From Litoditis marina (Eukaryota; Nematoda; Chromadorea; Rhabditida; Rhabditidae), in NCBI GenBank assembly GCA_964036275.1, contig OZ038434.1, positions 19,705,879 to 19,769,878 of the forward strand: a stretch of 64,000 bases of DNA, written 5' to 3'. The translations under genes and the position numbers were made by a program. Below, piece by piece: positions 24,241 to 39,200 of this stretch (the first letter of the stretch is position 1; each line of letters starts with the position of its first letter). Under the pieces are notes generated by a model. That model worked only from the letters and a program-made list of their open reading frames with translations, was not told the DNA's origin and searched no databases.

Positions 24241-27200
24241 AAGTTGAAACAGTCCCGAAATAATTGAGTGGCGGAGCTAACCAAAAACACCCCCAAATTG
24301 ACGTGAATGGAGTTGCGATTTTTGCCACACGTGAGATTTAGTGTTCAAACTTGGTATTTTTGAACTCCCCTCATGTGTAGAAACTCAAAAATGTTCATCT
24401 TATTAGCATAAGTTGAAACAGTCCCGAAATAATTGAGTGGCGGTGCTAACCAAAAACACCCCCAAATTGACGTGAATGGAGTTGCGATTTTTGCCCTACG
24501 AGAGATTTAGTGTTCAAACTTGGTATTTTTGAACTCCTCTCATGTGTAGAAACTCAAAAATGTTCATCTTATTAGCATAAGTTGAAACAGTCCTGAAATA
24601 ATTGAGTGGCGGTGCTAACCAAAAACACCCCCAAATTGACGTGAATGGAGTTGCGATTTTCGCCCTACGTGAGATTTAGTATTCAAACTTGGTATTTTTG
24701 AACTCCTCTCATGTGTAGAAACTTAAAAATGTGCATCTTATTAGCATAAGTTGAAACAGTCCCGAAATAATTGAGTGGCGGTGCTAACCAAAAACACCCC
24801 CAAGTTGACGTGAATGGAGTTGCGATTTTCGCCCTACGTGAGATTTAGTGTTCAAACTTGGTATTTTTGAACTCCTCTCATGTGTAGAAACTCGTAAATG
24901 TTCATCTTATTAGCATAAGTTGAAACAGTCCCGAAATAATTGAGTGGCGGTGCTAACCAAAAACACCCCCAAGTTGACGTGAATGGAGTTGCGATTTTCG
25001 CCCTACGTGGGATTTAGTGTTCAAACTTGGTATTTTTGAACTTCTATCATGTGTAGAAACTCAAAAATGTTCATCTTATTAGCATAAGTTGAAACAGTCC
25101 CGAAATAATTGAGTGGCGGTGCTAACCAAAAACACCCCCAAGTTGACGTGAATGGAGTTGCGATTTTCGCCCTACGTGGGATTTAGTGTTCAAACTTGGT
25201 ATTTTTGAACTCCTCTCATGTGTAGAAACGTGAATGGAGTTGCGATTTTCGCCCTACGTGAGATTTAGTGTTCAAACTTGGTATTTTTGAACTCCTCTCA
25301 TGTGTAGAAACTTAAAAATGTTTATCTTATTAGCATAAGTTGAAACAGTCCCGAAATAATTGAGTGGCGGTGCTAACCAAAAACACCCCCAAGTTGACGT
25401 GAATGGAGTTGCGATTTTCGCCCTACGCGAGATTTAGTGTTCAAACTTGGTATTTTTGAACTCCTCTCATGTGTAGAAACTTAAAAATGTTCATCTTATT
25501 AGCATAAGTTAAAACAGTCCCGAAATAATTGAGTGGCGGTGCTAACCAAAAACACCCCCAAATTGACGTGAATGGAGTTGCGATTTTTGCCCTACGTGAG
25601 ATTTAGTGTTCAAACTTGGTATTTTTGAACTCCTCTCATGTGTAGAAACTTAAAAATGTTCATCTTATTAGCATAAGTTAAAACAGTCCCGAAATAATTG
25701 AGTGGCGGTGCTAACCAAAAACACCCCCAAATTGACGTGAATGGAGTTGCGATTTTTGCCCTACGTGAGATTTAGTGTTCAAACTTGGTATTTTTGAACT
25801 CCCCTCATGTGTAGAAACTCAAAAATGTTCATCTTATTAGCATAAGTTGAAACAGTCCCGAAATAATTGAGTGGCGGTGCTAACCAAAAACACCCCCAAA
25901 TTGACGTGAATGGAGTTGCGATTTTTGCCCTACGTGAGATTTAGTGTTCAAACTTGGTATTTTTGAACTCCTCTCATGTGTAGAAACTCAAAAATGTTCA
26001 TCTTATTAGCATAAGTTGAAACAGTCCTGAAATAATTGAGTGGCGGTGCTAACCAAAAACACCCCCAAATTGACGTGAATGGAGTTGCGATTTTCGCCCT
26101 ACGTGAGATTTAGTATTCAAACTTGGTATTTTTGAACTCCTCTCATGTGTAGAAACTTAAAAATGTTCATCTTATTAGCATAAGTTGAAACAGTCGCGAA
26201 ATAATTGAGTGGCGGTGCTAACCAAAAACACCCCCAAGTTGACGTGAATGGAGTTGCGATTTTCGCCCTACGTGAGATTTAGTGTTCAAACTTGGTATTT
26301 TTGAACTCCTCTCATGTGTAGAAACTTAAAAATGTTCATCTTATTAGCATAAGTTGAAACAGTCCCGAAATAATTGAGTGGCGGTGCTAACCAAGAACAC
26401 CCCCAAGTTGACGTGAATGGAGTTGCGATTTTCGCCCTACGTGGGATTTAGTGTTCAAACTTGGTATTTTTGAACTCCTCTCATGTGTAGAAACTTAAAA
26501 ATGTTCATCTTATTAGCATAAGTTGAAACAGTCGCGAAATAATTGAGTGGCGGTGCTAACCAAAAACACCCCCAAGTTGACGTGAATGGAGTTGCGATTT
26601 TCGCCCTACGTGAGATTTAGTGTTCAAACTTGGTATTTTTGAACTCCTCTCATGTGTAGAAACTTAAAAATGTTCATCTTATTAGCATAAGTTGAAACAG
26701 TCCCGAAATAATTGAGTGGCGGTGCTAACCAAGAACACCCCCAAGTTGACGTGAATGGAGTTGCGATTTTCGCCCTACGTGAGATTTAGTGTTCAAACTT
26801 GGTATTTTTGAACTCCTCTCATGTGTAGAAACTTAAAAATGTTCATCTTATTAGCATAAGTTGAAACAGTCCCGAAATAATTGAGTGGCGGTGCTAACCA
26901 AAAACACCCCCAAGTTGACGTGAATGGAGTTGCGATTTTCGCCCTACGTGGGATTTAGTGTTCAAACTTGGTATTTTCTGGACTCCTCTCATGTGTAGAA
27001 ACTCAAAAATGTTCATCTTATTTGCATAAGTTGAAACAGTCCCGAAATAATTGAGTGGCGGTGCTAACCAAAAACACCCCCAAATTGACGTGAATGGAGT
27101 TGCGATTTTCGCCCTACGTGAGATTTAGTATTCAAACTTGGTATTTTTGAACTCCTCTTATGTGTAGAAACTTAAAAATGTTCATCTTATTTGCATAAGT

Positions 27201-30200
27201 TGAAACAGTCCCGAAATAATTGAGTGGCCGTGCTAACCAAAAACACCCCCAAGTTGACGTGAATGGAGTTGCGATTTTCGCCCTACGTGGGATTTAGTGT
27301 TCAAACTTGGTATTTTTGAACTCCTCTCATGTGTAGAAACTCAAAAATGTTCATCTTATTAGCATGAGTTGAAACAGTCCTGAAATAATTGAGTGGCGGT
27401 GCTAACCAAAAACACCCCCAAATTGACGTGAATGGAGTTGCGATTTTCGCCCTACGTGGGATTTAGTGTTCAAACTTGGTATTTTCTGAACTCCTCTCAT
27501 GTGTAGAAACTCAAAAATGTTCATCTTATTTGCATAAGTTGAAACAGTCCCGAAATAATTGAGTGGCGGTGCTAACCAAAAACACCCCGAAATTGACGTG
27601 AATGGAGTTGCGATTTTCGCCCTACGTGAGATTTAGTATTCAAACTTGGTATTTTTGAACTCCTCTTATGTGTAGAAACTTAAAAATGTTCATCTTATTT
27701 GCATAAGTTGAAACAGTCCCGAAATAATTGAGTGGCCGTGCTAACCAAAAACACCCCCAAGTTGACGTGAATGGAGTTGCGATTTTCGCCCTACGTGGGA
27801 TTTAGTGTTCAAACTTGGTAATTTTGAACTCCTCTCATGTGTAGAAACTTAAAAATGTTCATCTTATTAGCATAAGTTGAAACAGTCCCGAAATAATTGA
27901 GTGGCGGTGCTAACCAAAAACACCCCCAAATTGACGTGAATGGAGTTGCGATTTTTGCCACACGTGAGATTTAGTGTTCAAACTTGGTATTTTTGAACTC
28001 CCCTCATGTGTAGAAACTCAAAAATGTTCATCTTATTAGCATAAGTTGAAACAGTCCCGAAATAATTGAGTGGCGGTGCTAACCAAAAACACCCCCAAAT
28101 TGACGTGAATGGAGTTGCGATTTTTGCCCTACGAGAGATTTAGTGTTCAAACTTGGTATTTTTGAACTCCTCTCATGTGTAGAAACTCAAAAATGTTCAT
28201 CTTATTAGCATAAGTTGAAACAGTCCTGAAATAATTGAGTGGCGGTGCTAACCAAAAACACCCCCAAGTTGACGTGAATGGAGTTGCGATTTTCGCCCTA
28301 CGCGAGATTTAGTGTTCAAACTTGGTATTTTTGAACTCCTCTCATGTGTAGAAACTTAAAAATGTTCATCTTATTAGCATAAGTTAAAACAGTCCCGAAA
28401 TAATTGAGTGGCGGTGCTAACCAAAAACACCCCCAAATTGACGTGAATGGAGTTGCGATTTTTGCCCTACGTGAGATTTAGTGTTCAAACTTGGTATTTT
28501 TGAACTCCTCTCATGTGTAGAAACTTAAAAATGTTTATCTTATTAGCATAAGTTGAAACAGTCCCGAAATAATTGAGTGGCGGTGCTAACCAAAAACACC
28601 CCCAAGTTGACGTGAATGGAGTTGCGATTTTCGCCCTACGCGAGATTTAGTGTTCAAACTTGGTATTTTTGAACTCCTCTCATGTGTAGAAACTTAAAAA
28701 TGTTCATCTTATTAGCATAAGTTAAAACAGTCCCGAAATAATTGAGTGGCGGTGCTAACCAAAAACACCCCCAAATTGACGTGAATGGAGTTGCGATTTT
28801 TGCCCTACGTGAGATTTAGTGTTCAAACTTGGTATTTTTGAACTCCTCTCATGTGTAGAAACTTAAAAATGTTCATCTTATTAGCATAAGTTAAAACAGT
28901 CCCGAAATAATTGAGTGGCGGTGCTAACCAAAAACACCCCCAAATTGACGTGAATGGAGTTGCGATTTTTGCCCTACGTGAGATTTAGTGTTCAAACTTG
29001 GTATTTTTGAACTCCCCTCATGTGTAGAAACTCAAAAATGTTCATCTTATTAGCATAAGTTGAAACAGTCCCGAAATAATTGAGTGGCGGTGCTAACCAA
29101 AAACACCCCCAAATTGACGTGAATGGAGTTGCGATTTTTGCCCTACGTGAGATTTAGTGTTCAAACTTGGTATTTTTGAACTCCTCTCATGTGTAGAAAC
29201 TCAAAAATGTTCATCTTATTAGCATAAGTTGAAACAGTCCTGAAATAATTGAGTGGCGGTGCTAACCAAAAACACCCCCAAATTGACGTGAATGGAGTTG
29301 CGATTTTCGCCCTACGTGAGATTTAGTATTCAAACTTGGTATTTTTGAACTCCTCTCATGTGTAGAAACTTAAAAATGTTCATCTTATTTGCATAAGTTG
29401 AAACAGTCCCGAAATAATTGAGTGGCCGTGCTAACCAAAAACACCCCCAAGTTGACGTGAATGGAGTTGCGATTTTCGCCCTACGTGAGATTTACTATTC
29501 AAACTTGGTATTTTTGAACTCCTCTCATGTGTAGAAACTTAAAAATGTTCATCTTATTTGTATAAGTTGAAACAGTCCCGAAATAATTGAGTGGCGGTGC
29601 TAACCAAAAACACCCCCAAGTTGACGTGAATGGAGTTGCGATTTTCGCCCTACGTGAGATTTAGTATTCAAACTTGGTATTTTTGAACTCCTCTCATGTG
29701 TAGAAACTTAAAAATGTTCATCTTATTTGTATAAGTTGAAACAGTCCCGAAATAATTGAGTGGCGGTGCTAACCAAAAACACCCCCAAGTTGACGAGAAT
29801 GGAGTTGCGATTTTCGCCCTACGTGAGATTTAGTATTCAAACTTGGTATTTTTGAACTCCTCTCATGTGTAGAAACTTAAAAATGTTCATCTCATTTGTA
29901 TAAGTTGAAACAGTCCCGAAATAATTGAGTGGCGGTGCTAACCAAAAACACCCCCAAGTTGACGTGAATGGAGTTGCGATTTTCGCCCTACGTGAGATTT
30001 AGTATTCAAACTTGGTATTTTTGAACTCCCCTCATGTGTAGAAACTCAAAAATGTTCATCTTATTAGCATAAGTTGAAACAGTCCCGAAATAATTGAGTG
30101 GCGGTGCTAACCAAAAACACCCCCAAATTGACGTGAATGGAGTTGCGATTTTTGCCCTACGTGAGATTTAGTGTTCAAACTTGGTATTTTTGAACTCCTC

Positions 30201-33200
30201 TCATGTGTAGAAACTCAAAAATGTTCATCTTATTAGCATAAGTTGAAACAGTCCTGAAATAATTGAGTGGCGGTGCTAACCAAAAACACCCCCAAATTGA
30301 CGTGAATGGAGTTGCGATTTTCGCCCTACGTGAGATTTAGTATTCAAACTTGGTATTTGTGAACTCCTCTCATGTGTAGAAACTTAAAAATGTGCATCTT
30401 ATTAGCATAAGTTGAAACAGTCCCGAAATAATTGAGTGGCGGTGCTAACCAAAAACACCCCCAAGTTGACGTGAATGGAGTTGCGATTTTCGCCCTACGT
30501 GAGATTTAGTGTTCAAACTTGGTATTTTTAAACTCCTCTCATGTGTAGAAACTCGTAAGTGTTCATCTTATTAGCATAAGTTGAAACAGTCCCGAAATAA
30601 TTGAGTGGCGGTGCTAACCAAAAACACCCCCAAGTTGACGTGAATGGAGTTGCGATTTTCGCCCTACGTGAGATTTAGTATTCAAACTTGGTATTTTTGA
30701 ACTCCTCTCATGTGTAGAAACTCGTAAATGTTCATCTTATTAGCATAAGTTGAAACAGTCCCGGAATAATTGAGTGGCGGTGCTAACCAAAAACACCCCC
30801 AAGTTGACGTGAATGGAGTTGCGATTTTCGCCCTACGTGGGATTTAGTGTTCAAACTTGGTATTTTTGAACTCCTCTCATGTGTAGAAACGTGAATGGAG
30901 TTGCGATTTTCGCCCTACGTGAGATTTAGTGTTCAAACTTGGTATTTTTGAACTCCTCTCATGTGTAGAAACTTAAAAATGTTTATCTTATTAGCATAAG
31001 TTGAAACAGTCCTGAAATAATTGAGTGGCGGTGCTAACCAAAAACACCCCCAAGTTGACGTGAATGGAGTTGCGATTTTCGCCCTACGTGGGATTTAGTG
31101 TTCAAACTTGGTATTTTTGAACTCCTCTCATGTGTAGAAACTCAAAAATGTTCATCTTATTAGCATAAGTTGAAACAGTCCTGAAATAATTGAGTGGCGG
31201 TGCTAACCAAAAACACCCCCAAATTGACGTGAATGGAGTTGCGATTTTCGCCCTACGTGAGATTTAGTATTCAAACTTGGTATTTTTGAACTCCTCTCAT
31301 GTGTAGAAACTTAAAAATGTGCATCTTATTAGCATAAGTTGAAACAGTCCCGAAATAATTGAGTGGCGGTGCTAACCAAAAACACCCCCAAGTTGACGTG
31401 AATGGAGTTGCGATTTTCGCCCTACGTGAGATTTAGTGTTCAAACTTGGTATTTTTGAACTCCTCTCATGTGTAGAAACTCGTAAGTGTTCATCTTATTA
31501 GCATAAGTTGAAACAGTCCCGAAATAATTGAGTGGCGGTGCTAACCAAAAACACCCCCAAGTTGACGTGAATGGAGTTGCGATTTTCGCCCTACGTGAGA
31601 TTTAGTATTCAAACTTGGTATTTTTGAACTCTTCTCATGTGTAGAAACTCGTAAATGTTCATCTTATTAGCATAAGTTGAAACAGTCCCGAAATAATTGA
31701 GTGGCGGTGCTAACCAAAAACACCCCCAAGTTGACGTGAATGGAGTTGCGATTTTCGCCCTACGTGGGATTTAGTGTTCAAACTTGGTATTTTTGAACTC
31801 CTCTCATGTGTAGAAACGTGAATGGAGTTGCGATTTTCGCCCTACGTGAGATTTAGTGTTCAAACTTGGTATTTTTGAACTCCTCTCATGTGTAGAAACT
31901 TAAAAATGTTTATCTTATTAGCATAAGTTGAAACAGTCCTGAAATAATTGAGTGGCGGTGCTAACCAAAAACACCCCCAAGTTGACGTGAATGGAGTTGC
32001 GATTTTCGCCCTACGTGGGATTTAGTGTTCAAACTTGGTATTTTTGAACTCCTCTCATGTGTAGAAACGTGAATGGAGTTGCGATTTTCGCCCTACGTGA
32101 GATTTAGTGTTCAAACTTGGTATTTTTGAACTCCTCTCATGTGTAGAAACTTAAAAATGTTCATCTTATTAGCATAAGTTAAAACAGTCCTGAAATAATT
32201 GAGTGGCGGTGCTAACCAAAAACACCCCCAAATTGACGTGAATGGAGTTGCGATTTTCGCCCTACGTGAGATTTAGTATTCAAACTTGGTATTTTTGAAC
32301 TCCTCTCATGTGTAGAAACTTAAAAATGTGCATCTTATTAGCATAAGTTGAAACAGTCCCGAAATAATTGAGTGGCGGTGCTAACCAAAAACACCCCCAA
32401 GTTGACGTGAATGGAGTTGCGATTTTCGCCCTACGTGAGATTTAGTGTTCAAACTTGGTATTTTTGAACTCCTCTCATGTGTAGAAACTCGTAAATGTTC
32501 ATCTTATTAGCATAAGTTGAAACAGTCCCGAAATAATTGAGTGGCGGTGCTAACCAAAAACACCCCCAAGTTGACGTGAATGGAGTTGCGATTTTCGCCC
32601 TACGTGGGATTTAGTGTTCAAACTTGGTATTTTTGAACTTCTCTCATGTGTAGAAACTCAAAAATGTTCATCTTATTAGCATAAGTTGAAACAGTCCCGA
32701 AATAATTGAGTGGCGGTGCTAACCAAAAACACCCCCAAGTTGACGTGAATGGAGTTGCGATTTTCGCCCTACGTGGGATTTAGTGTTCAAACTTGGTATT
32801 TTTGAACTCCTCTCATGTGTAGAAACGTGAATGGAGTTGCGATTTTCGCCCTACGTGAGATTTAGTGTTCAAACTTGGTATTTTTGAACTCCTCTCATGT
32901 GTAGAAACTTAAAAATGTTTATCTTATTAGCATAAGTTGAAACAGTCCCGAAATAATTGAGTGGCGGTGCTAACCAAAAACACCCCCAAGTTGACGTGAA
33001 TGGAGTTGCGATTTTCGCCCTACGCGAGATTTAGTGTTCAATCTTGGTATTTTTGAACTCCTCTCATGTGTAGAAACTTAAAAATGTGCATCTTATTAGC
33101 ATAAGTTGAAACAGTCCCGAAATAATTGAGTGGCGGTGCTAACCAAAAACACCCCCAAGTTGACGTGAATGGAGTTGCGATTTTCGCCCTACGTGAGATT

Positions 33201-36200
33201 TAGTGTTCAAACTTGGTATTTTTGAACTCCTCTCATGTGTAGAAACTCGTAAGTGTTCATCTTATTAGCATAAGTTGAAACAGTCCCGAAATAATTGAGT
33301 GGCGGTGCTAACCAAAAACACCCCCAAGTTGACGTGAATGGAGTTGCGATTTTCGCCCTACGTGAGATTTAGTATTCAAACTTGGTATTTTTGAACTCCT
33401 CTCATGTGTAGAAACTCGTAAATGTTCATCTTATTAGCATAAGTTGAAACAGTCCCGAAATAATTGAGTGGCGGTGCTAACCAAAAACACCCCCAAGTTG
33501 ACGTGAATGGAGTTGCGATTTTCGCCCTACGTGGGATTTAGTGTTCAAACTTGGTATTTTTGAACTCCTCTCATGTGTAGAAACGTGAATGGAGTTGCGA
33601 TTTTCGCCCTACGTGAGATTTAGTGTTCAAACTTGGTATTTTTGAACTCCTCTCATGTGTAGAAACTTAAAAATGTTTATCTTATTAGCATAAGTTGAAA
33701 CAGTCCTGAAATAATTGAGTGGCGGTGCTAACCAAAAACACCCCCAAGTTGACGTGAATGGAGTTGCGATTTTCGCCCTACGTGAGATTTAGTGTTCAAA
33801 CTTGGTATTTTTGAACTCCTCTCATGTGTAGAAACTCGTAAATGTTCATCTTATTAGCATAAGTTGAAACAGTCCCGAAATAATTGAGTGGCGGTGCTAA
33901 CCAAAAACACCCCCAAGTTGACGTGAATGGAGTTGCGATTTTCGCCCTACGTGGGATTTAGTGTTCAAACTTGGTATTTTTGAACTTCTCTCATGTGTAG
34001 AAACTCAAAAATGTTCATCTTATTAGCATAAGTTGAAACAGTCCCGAAATAATTGAGTGGCGGTGCTAACCAAAAACACCCCCAAGTTGACGTGAATGGA
34101 GTTGCGATTTTCGCCCTACGTGGGATTTAGTGTTCAAACTTGGTATTTTTGAACTCCTCTCATGTGTAGAAACGTGAATGGAGTTGCGATTTTCGCCCTA
34201 CGTGAGATTTAGTGTTCAAACTTGGTATTTTTGAACTCCTCTCATGTGTAGAAACTTAAAAATGTTTATCTTATTAGCATAAGTTGAAACAGTCCCGAAA
34301 TAATTGAGTGGCGGTGCTAACCAAAAACACCCCCAAGTTGACGTGAATGGAGTTGCGATTTTCGCCCTACGCGAGATTTAGTGTTCAATCTTGGTATTTT
34401 TGAACTCCTCTCATGTGTAGAAACTTAAAAATGTGCATCTTATTAGCATAAGTTGAAACAGTCCCGAAATAATTGAGTGGCGGTGCTAACCAAAAACACC
34501 CCCAAGTTGACGTGAATGGAGTTGCGATTTTCGCCCTACGTGAGATTTAGTGTTCAAACTTGGTATTTTTGAACTCCTCTCATGTGTAGAAACTCGTAAG
34601 TGTTCATCTTATTAGCATAAGTTGAAACAGTCCCGAAATAATTGAGTGGCGGTGCTAACCAAAAACACCCCCAAGTTGACGTGAATGGAGTTGCGATTTT
34701 CGCCCTACGTGAGATTTAGTATTCAAACTTGGTATTTTTGAACTCCTCTCATGTGTAGAAACTCGTAAATGTTCATCTTATTAGCATAAGTTGAAACAGT
34801 CCCGAAATAATTGAGTGGCGGTGCTAACCAAAAACACCCCCAAGTTGACGTGAATGGAGTTGCGATTTTCGCCCTACGTGAGATTTAGTGTTCAAACTTG
34901 GTATTTTTGAACTCCTCTCATGTGTAGAAACTCGTAAGTGTTCATCTTATTAGCATAAGTTGAAACAGTCCCGAAATAATTGAGTGGCGGTGCTAACCAA
35001 AAACACCCCCAAGTTGACGTGAATGGAGTTGCGATTTTCGCCCTACGTGAGATTTAGTATTCAAACTTGGTATTTTTGAACTCCTCTCATGTGTAGAAAC
35101 TCGTAAATGTTCATCTTATTAGCATAAGTTGAAACAGTCCCGAAATAATTGAGTGGCGGTGCTAACCAAAAACACCCCCAAGTTGACGTGAATGGAGTTG
35201 CGATTTTCGCCCTACGTGGGATTTAGTGTTCAAACTTGGTATTTTTGAACTCCTCTCATGTGTAGAAACGTGAATGGAGTTGCGATTTTCGCCCTACGTG
35301 GGATTTAGTGTTCAAACTTGGTATTTTTGAACTCCTCTCATGTGTAGAAACTTAAAAATGTTTATCTTATTAGCATAAGTTGAAACAGTCCTGAAATAAT
35401 TGAGTGGCGGTGCTAACCAAAAACACCCCCAAGTTGACGTGAATGGAGTTGCGATTTTCGCCCTACGTGGGATTTAGTGTTCAAACTTGGTATTTTTGAA
35501 CTCCTCTCATGTGTAGAAACGTGAATGGAGTTGCGATTTTCGCCCTACGTGAGATTTAGTGTTCAAACTTGGTATTTTTGAACTCCTCTCATGTGTAGAA
35601 ACTTAAAAATGTTCATCTTATTAGCATAAGTTAAAACAGTCCTGAAATAATTGAGTGGCGGTGCTAACCAAAAACACCCCCAAATTGACGTGAATGGAGT
35701 TGCGATTTTCGCCCTACGTGAGATTTAGTATTCAAACTTGGTATTTTTGAACTCCTCTCATGTGTAGAAACTTAAAAATGTGCATCTTATTAGCATAAGT
35801 TGAAACAGTCCCGAAATAATTGAGTGGCGGTGCTAACCAAAAACACCCCCAAGTTGACGTGAATGGAGTTGCGATTTTCGCCCTACGTGAGATTTAGTGT
35901 TCAAACTTGGTATTTTTGAACTCCTCTCATGTGTAGAAACTCGTAAATGTTCATCTTATTAGCATAAGTTGAAACAGTCCCGAAATAATTGAGTGGCGGT
36001 GCTAACCAAAAACACCCCCAAGTTGACGTGAATGGAGTTGCGATTTTCGCCCTACGTGGGATTTAGTGTTCAAACTTGGTATTTTTGAACTTCTCTCATG
36101 TGTAGAAACTCAAAAATGTTCATCTTATTAGCATAAGTTGAAACAGTCCCGAAATAATTGAGTGGCGGTGCTAACCAAAAACACCCCCAAGTTGACGTGA

Positions 36201-39200
36201 ATGGAGTTGCGATTTTCGCCCTACGTGGGATTTAGTGTTCAAACTTGGTATTTTTGAACTCCTCTCATGTGTAGAAACGTGAATGGAGTTGCGATTTTCG
36301 CCCTACGTGAGATTTAGTGTTCAAACTTGGTATTTTTGAACTCCTCTCATGTGTAGAAACTTAAAAATGTTTATCTTATTAGCATAAGTTGAAACAGTCC
36401 CGAAATAATTGAGTGGCGGTGCTAACCAAAAACACCCCCAAGTTGACGTGAATGGAGTTGCGATTTTCGCCCTACGCGAGATTTAGTGTTCAATCTTGGT
36501 ATTTTTGAACTCCTCTCATGTGTAGAAACTTAAAAATGTTCATCTTATTAGCATAAGTTGAAACAGTCCCGAAATAATTGAGTGGCGGTGCTAACCAAAA
36601 ACACCCCCAAATTGACGTGAATGGAGTTGCGATTTTTGCCCTACGTGAGATTTAGTGTTCAAACTTGGTATTTTTGAACTCCTCTCATGTGTAGAAACTC
36701 AAAAATGTTCATCTTATTAGCATAAGTTGAAACAGTCCTGAAATAATTAAGTGGCGGTGCTAACCAAAAACACCCCCAAATTGACGTGAATGGAGTTGCG
36801 ATTTTCGCCCTACGTGAGATTTAGTATTCAAACTTGGTATTTTTGAACTCCTCTCATGTGTAGAAACTTAAAAATGTTCATCTTATTTGTATAAGTTGAA
36901 ACAGTCCCGAAATAATTGAGTGGCGGTGCTAACCAAAAACACCCCCAAGTTGACGTGAATGGAGTTGCGATTTTCGCCCTACGTGGGATTTAGTGTTCAA
37001 ACTTGGTATTTTTGAACTCTTCTCATGTGTAGAAACGTGAATGGAGTTGCGATTTTCGCCCTACGTGAGATTTAGTGTTCAAACTTGGTATTTTTGAACT
37101 CCTCTCATGTGTAGAAACTTAAAAATGTTCATCTTATTAGCATAAGTTAAAACAGTCCTGAAATAATTGAGTGGCGGTGCTAACCAAAAACACCCCCAAA
37201 TTGACGTGAATGGAGTTGCGATTTTCGCCCTACGTGAGATTTAGTATTCAAACTTGGTATTTTTGAACTCCTCTCATGTGTAGAAACTTAAAAATGTGCA
37301 TCTTATTAGCATAAGTTGAAACAGTCCCGAAATAATTGAGTGGCGGTGCTAACCAAAAACACCCCCAAGTTGACGTGAATGGAGTTGCGATTTTCGCCCT
37401 ACGTGAGATTTAGTGTTCAAACTTGGTATTTTTGAACTCCTCTCATGTGTAGAAACTCAAAAATGTTCATCTTATTAGCATAAGTTGAAACAGTCCTGAA
37501 ATAATTAAGTGGCGGTGCTAACCAAAAACACCCCCAAATTGACGTGAATGGAGTTGCGATTTTCGCCCTACGTGAGATTTAGTATTCAAACTTGGTATTT
37601 TTGAACTCCTCTCATGTGTAGAAACTTAAAAATGTTCATCTTATTTGTATAAGTTGAAACAGTCCCGAAATAATTGAGTGGCGGTGCTAACCAAAAACAC
37701 CCCCAAGTTGACGTGAATGGAGTTGCGATTTTCGCCCTACGTGAGATTTAGTATTCAAACTTGGTATTTTTGAACTCCTCTCATGTGTAGAAACTTAAAA
37801 ATGTGCATCTTATTAGCATAAGTTGAAACAGTCCCGAAATAATTGAGTGGCGGTGCTAACCAAAAACACCCCCAAGTTGACGTGAATGGAGTTGCGATTT
37901 TCGCCCTACGTGAGATTTAGTGTTCAAACTTGGTATTTTTGAACTCCTCTCATGTGTAGAAACTCGTAAATGTTCATCTTATTAGCATAAGTTGAAACAG
38001 TCCCGAAATAATTGAGTGGCGGTGCTAACCAAAAACACCCCCAAGTTGACGTGAATGGAGTTGCGATTTTCGCCCTACGTGGGATTTAGTGTTCAAACTT
38101 GGTATTTTTGAACTTCTCTCATGTGTAGAAACTCAAAAATGTTCATCTTATTAGCATAAGTTGAAACAGTCCCGAAATAATTGAGTGGCGGTGCTAACCA
38201 AAAACACCCCCAAGTTGACGTGAATGGAGTTGCGATTTTCGCCCTACGTGGGATTTAGTGTTCAAACTTGGTATTTTTGAACTCCTCTCATGTGTAGAAA
38301 CGTGAATGGAGTTGCGATTTTCGCCCTACGTGAGATTTAGTGTTCAAACTTGGTATTTTTGAACTCCTCTCATGTGTAGAAACTTAAAAATGTTTATCTT
38401 ATTAGCATAAGTTGAAACAGTCCCGAAATAATTGAGTGGCGGTGCTAACCAAAAACACCCCCAAGTTGACGTGAATGGAGTTGCGATTTTCGCCCTACGC
38501 GAGATTTAGTGTTCAATCTTGGTATTTTTGAACTCCTCTCATGTGTAGAAACTTAAAAATGTTCATCTTATTAGCATAAGTTGAAACAGTCCCGAAATAA
38601 TTGAGTGGCGGTGCTAACCAAAAACACCCCCAAATTGACGTGAATGGAGTTGCGATTTTTGCCCTACGTGAGATTTAGTGTTCAAACTTGGTATTTTTGA
38701 ACTCCTCTCATGTGTAGAAACTCAAAAATGTTCATCTTATTAGCATAAGTTGAAACAGTCCTGAAATAATTAAGTGGCGGTGCTAACCAAAAACACCCCC
38801 AAATTGACGTGAATGGAGTTGCGATTTTCGCCCTACGTGAGATTTAGTATTCAAACTTGGTATTTTTGAACTCCTCTCATGTGTAGAAACTTAAAAATGT
38901 TCATCTTATTTGTATAAGTTGAAACAGTCCCGAAATAATTGAGTGGCGGTGCTAACCAAAAACACCCCCAAGTTGACGTGAATGGAGTTGCGATTTTCGC
39001 CCTACGTGAGATTTAGTATTCAAACTTGGTATTTTTGAACTCCTCTCATGTGTAGAAACTTAAAAATGTGCATCTTATTAGCATAAGTTGAAACAGTCCC
39101 GAAATAATTGAGTGGCGGTGCTAACCAAAAACACCCCCAAGTTGACGTGAATGGAGTTGCGATTTTCGCCCTACGTGAGATTTAGTGTTCAAACTTGGTA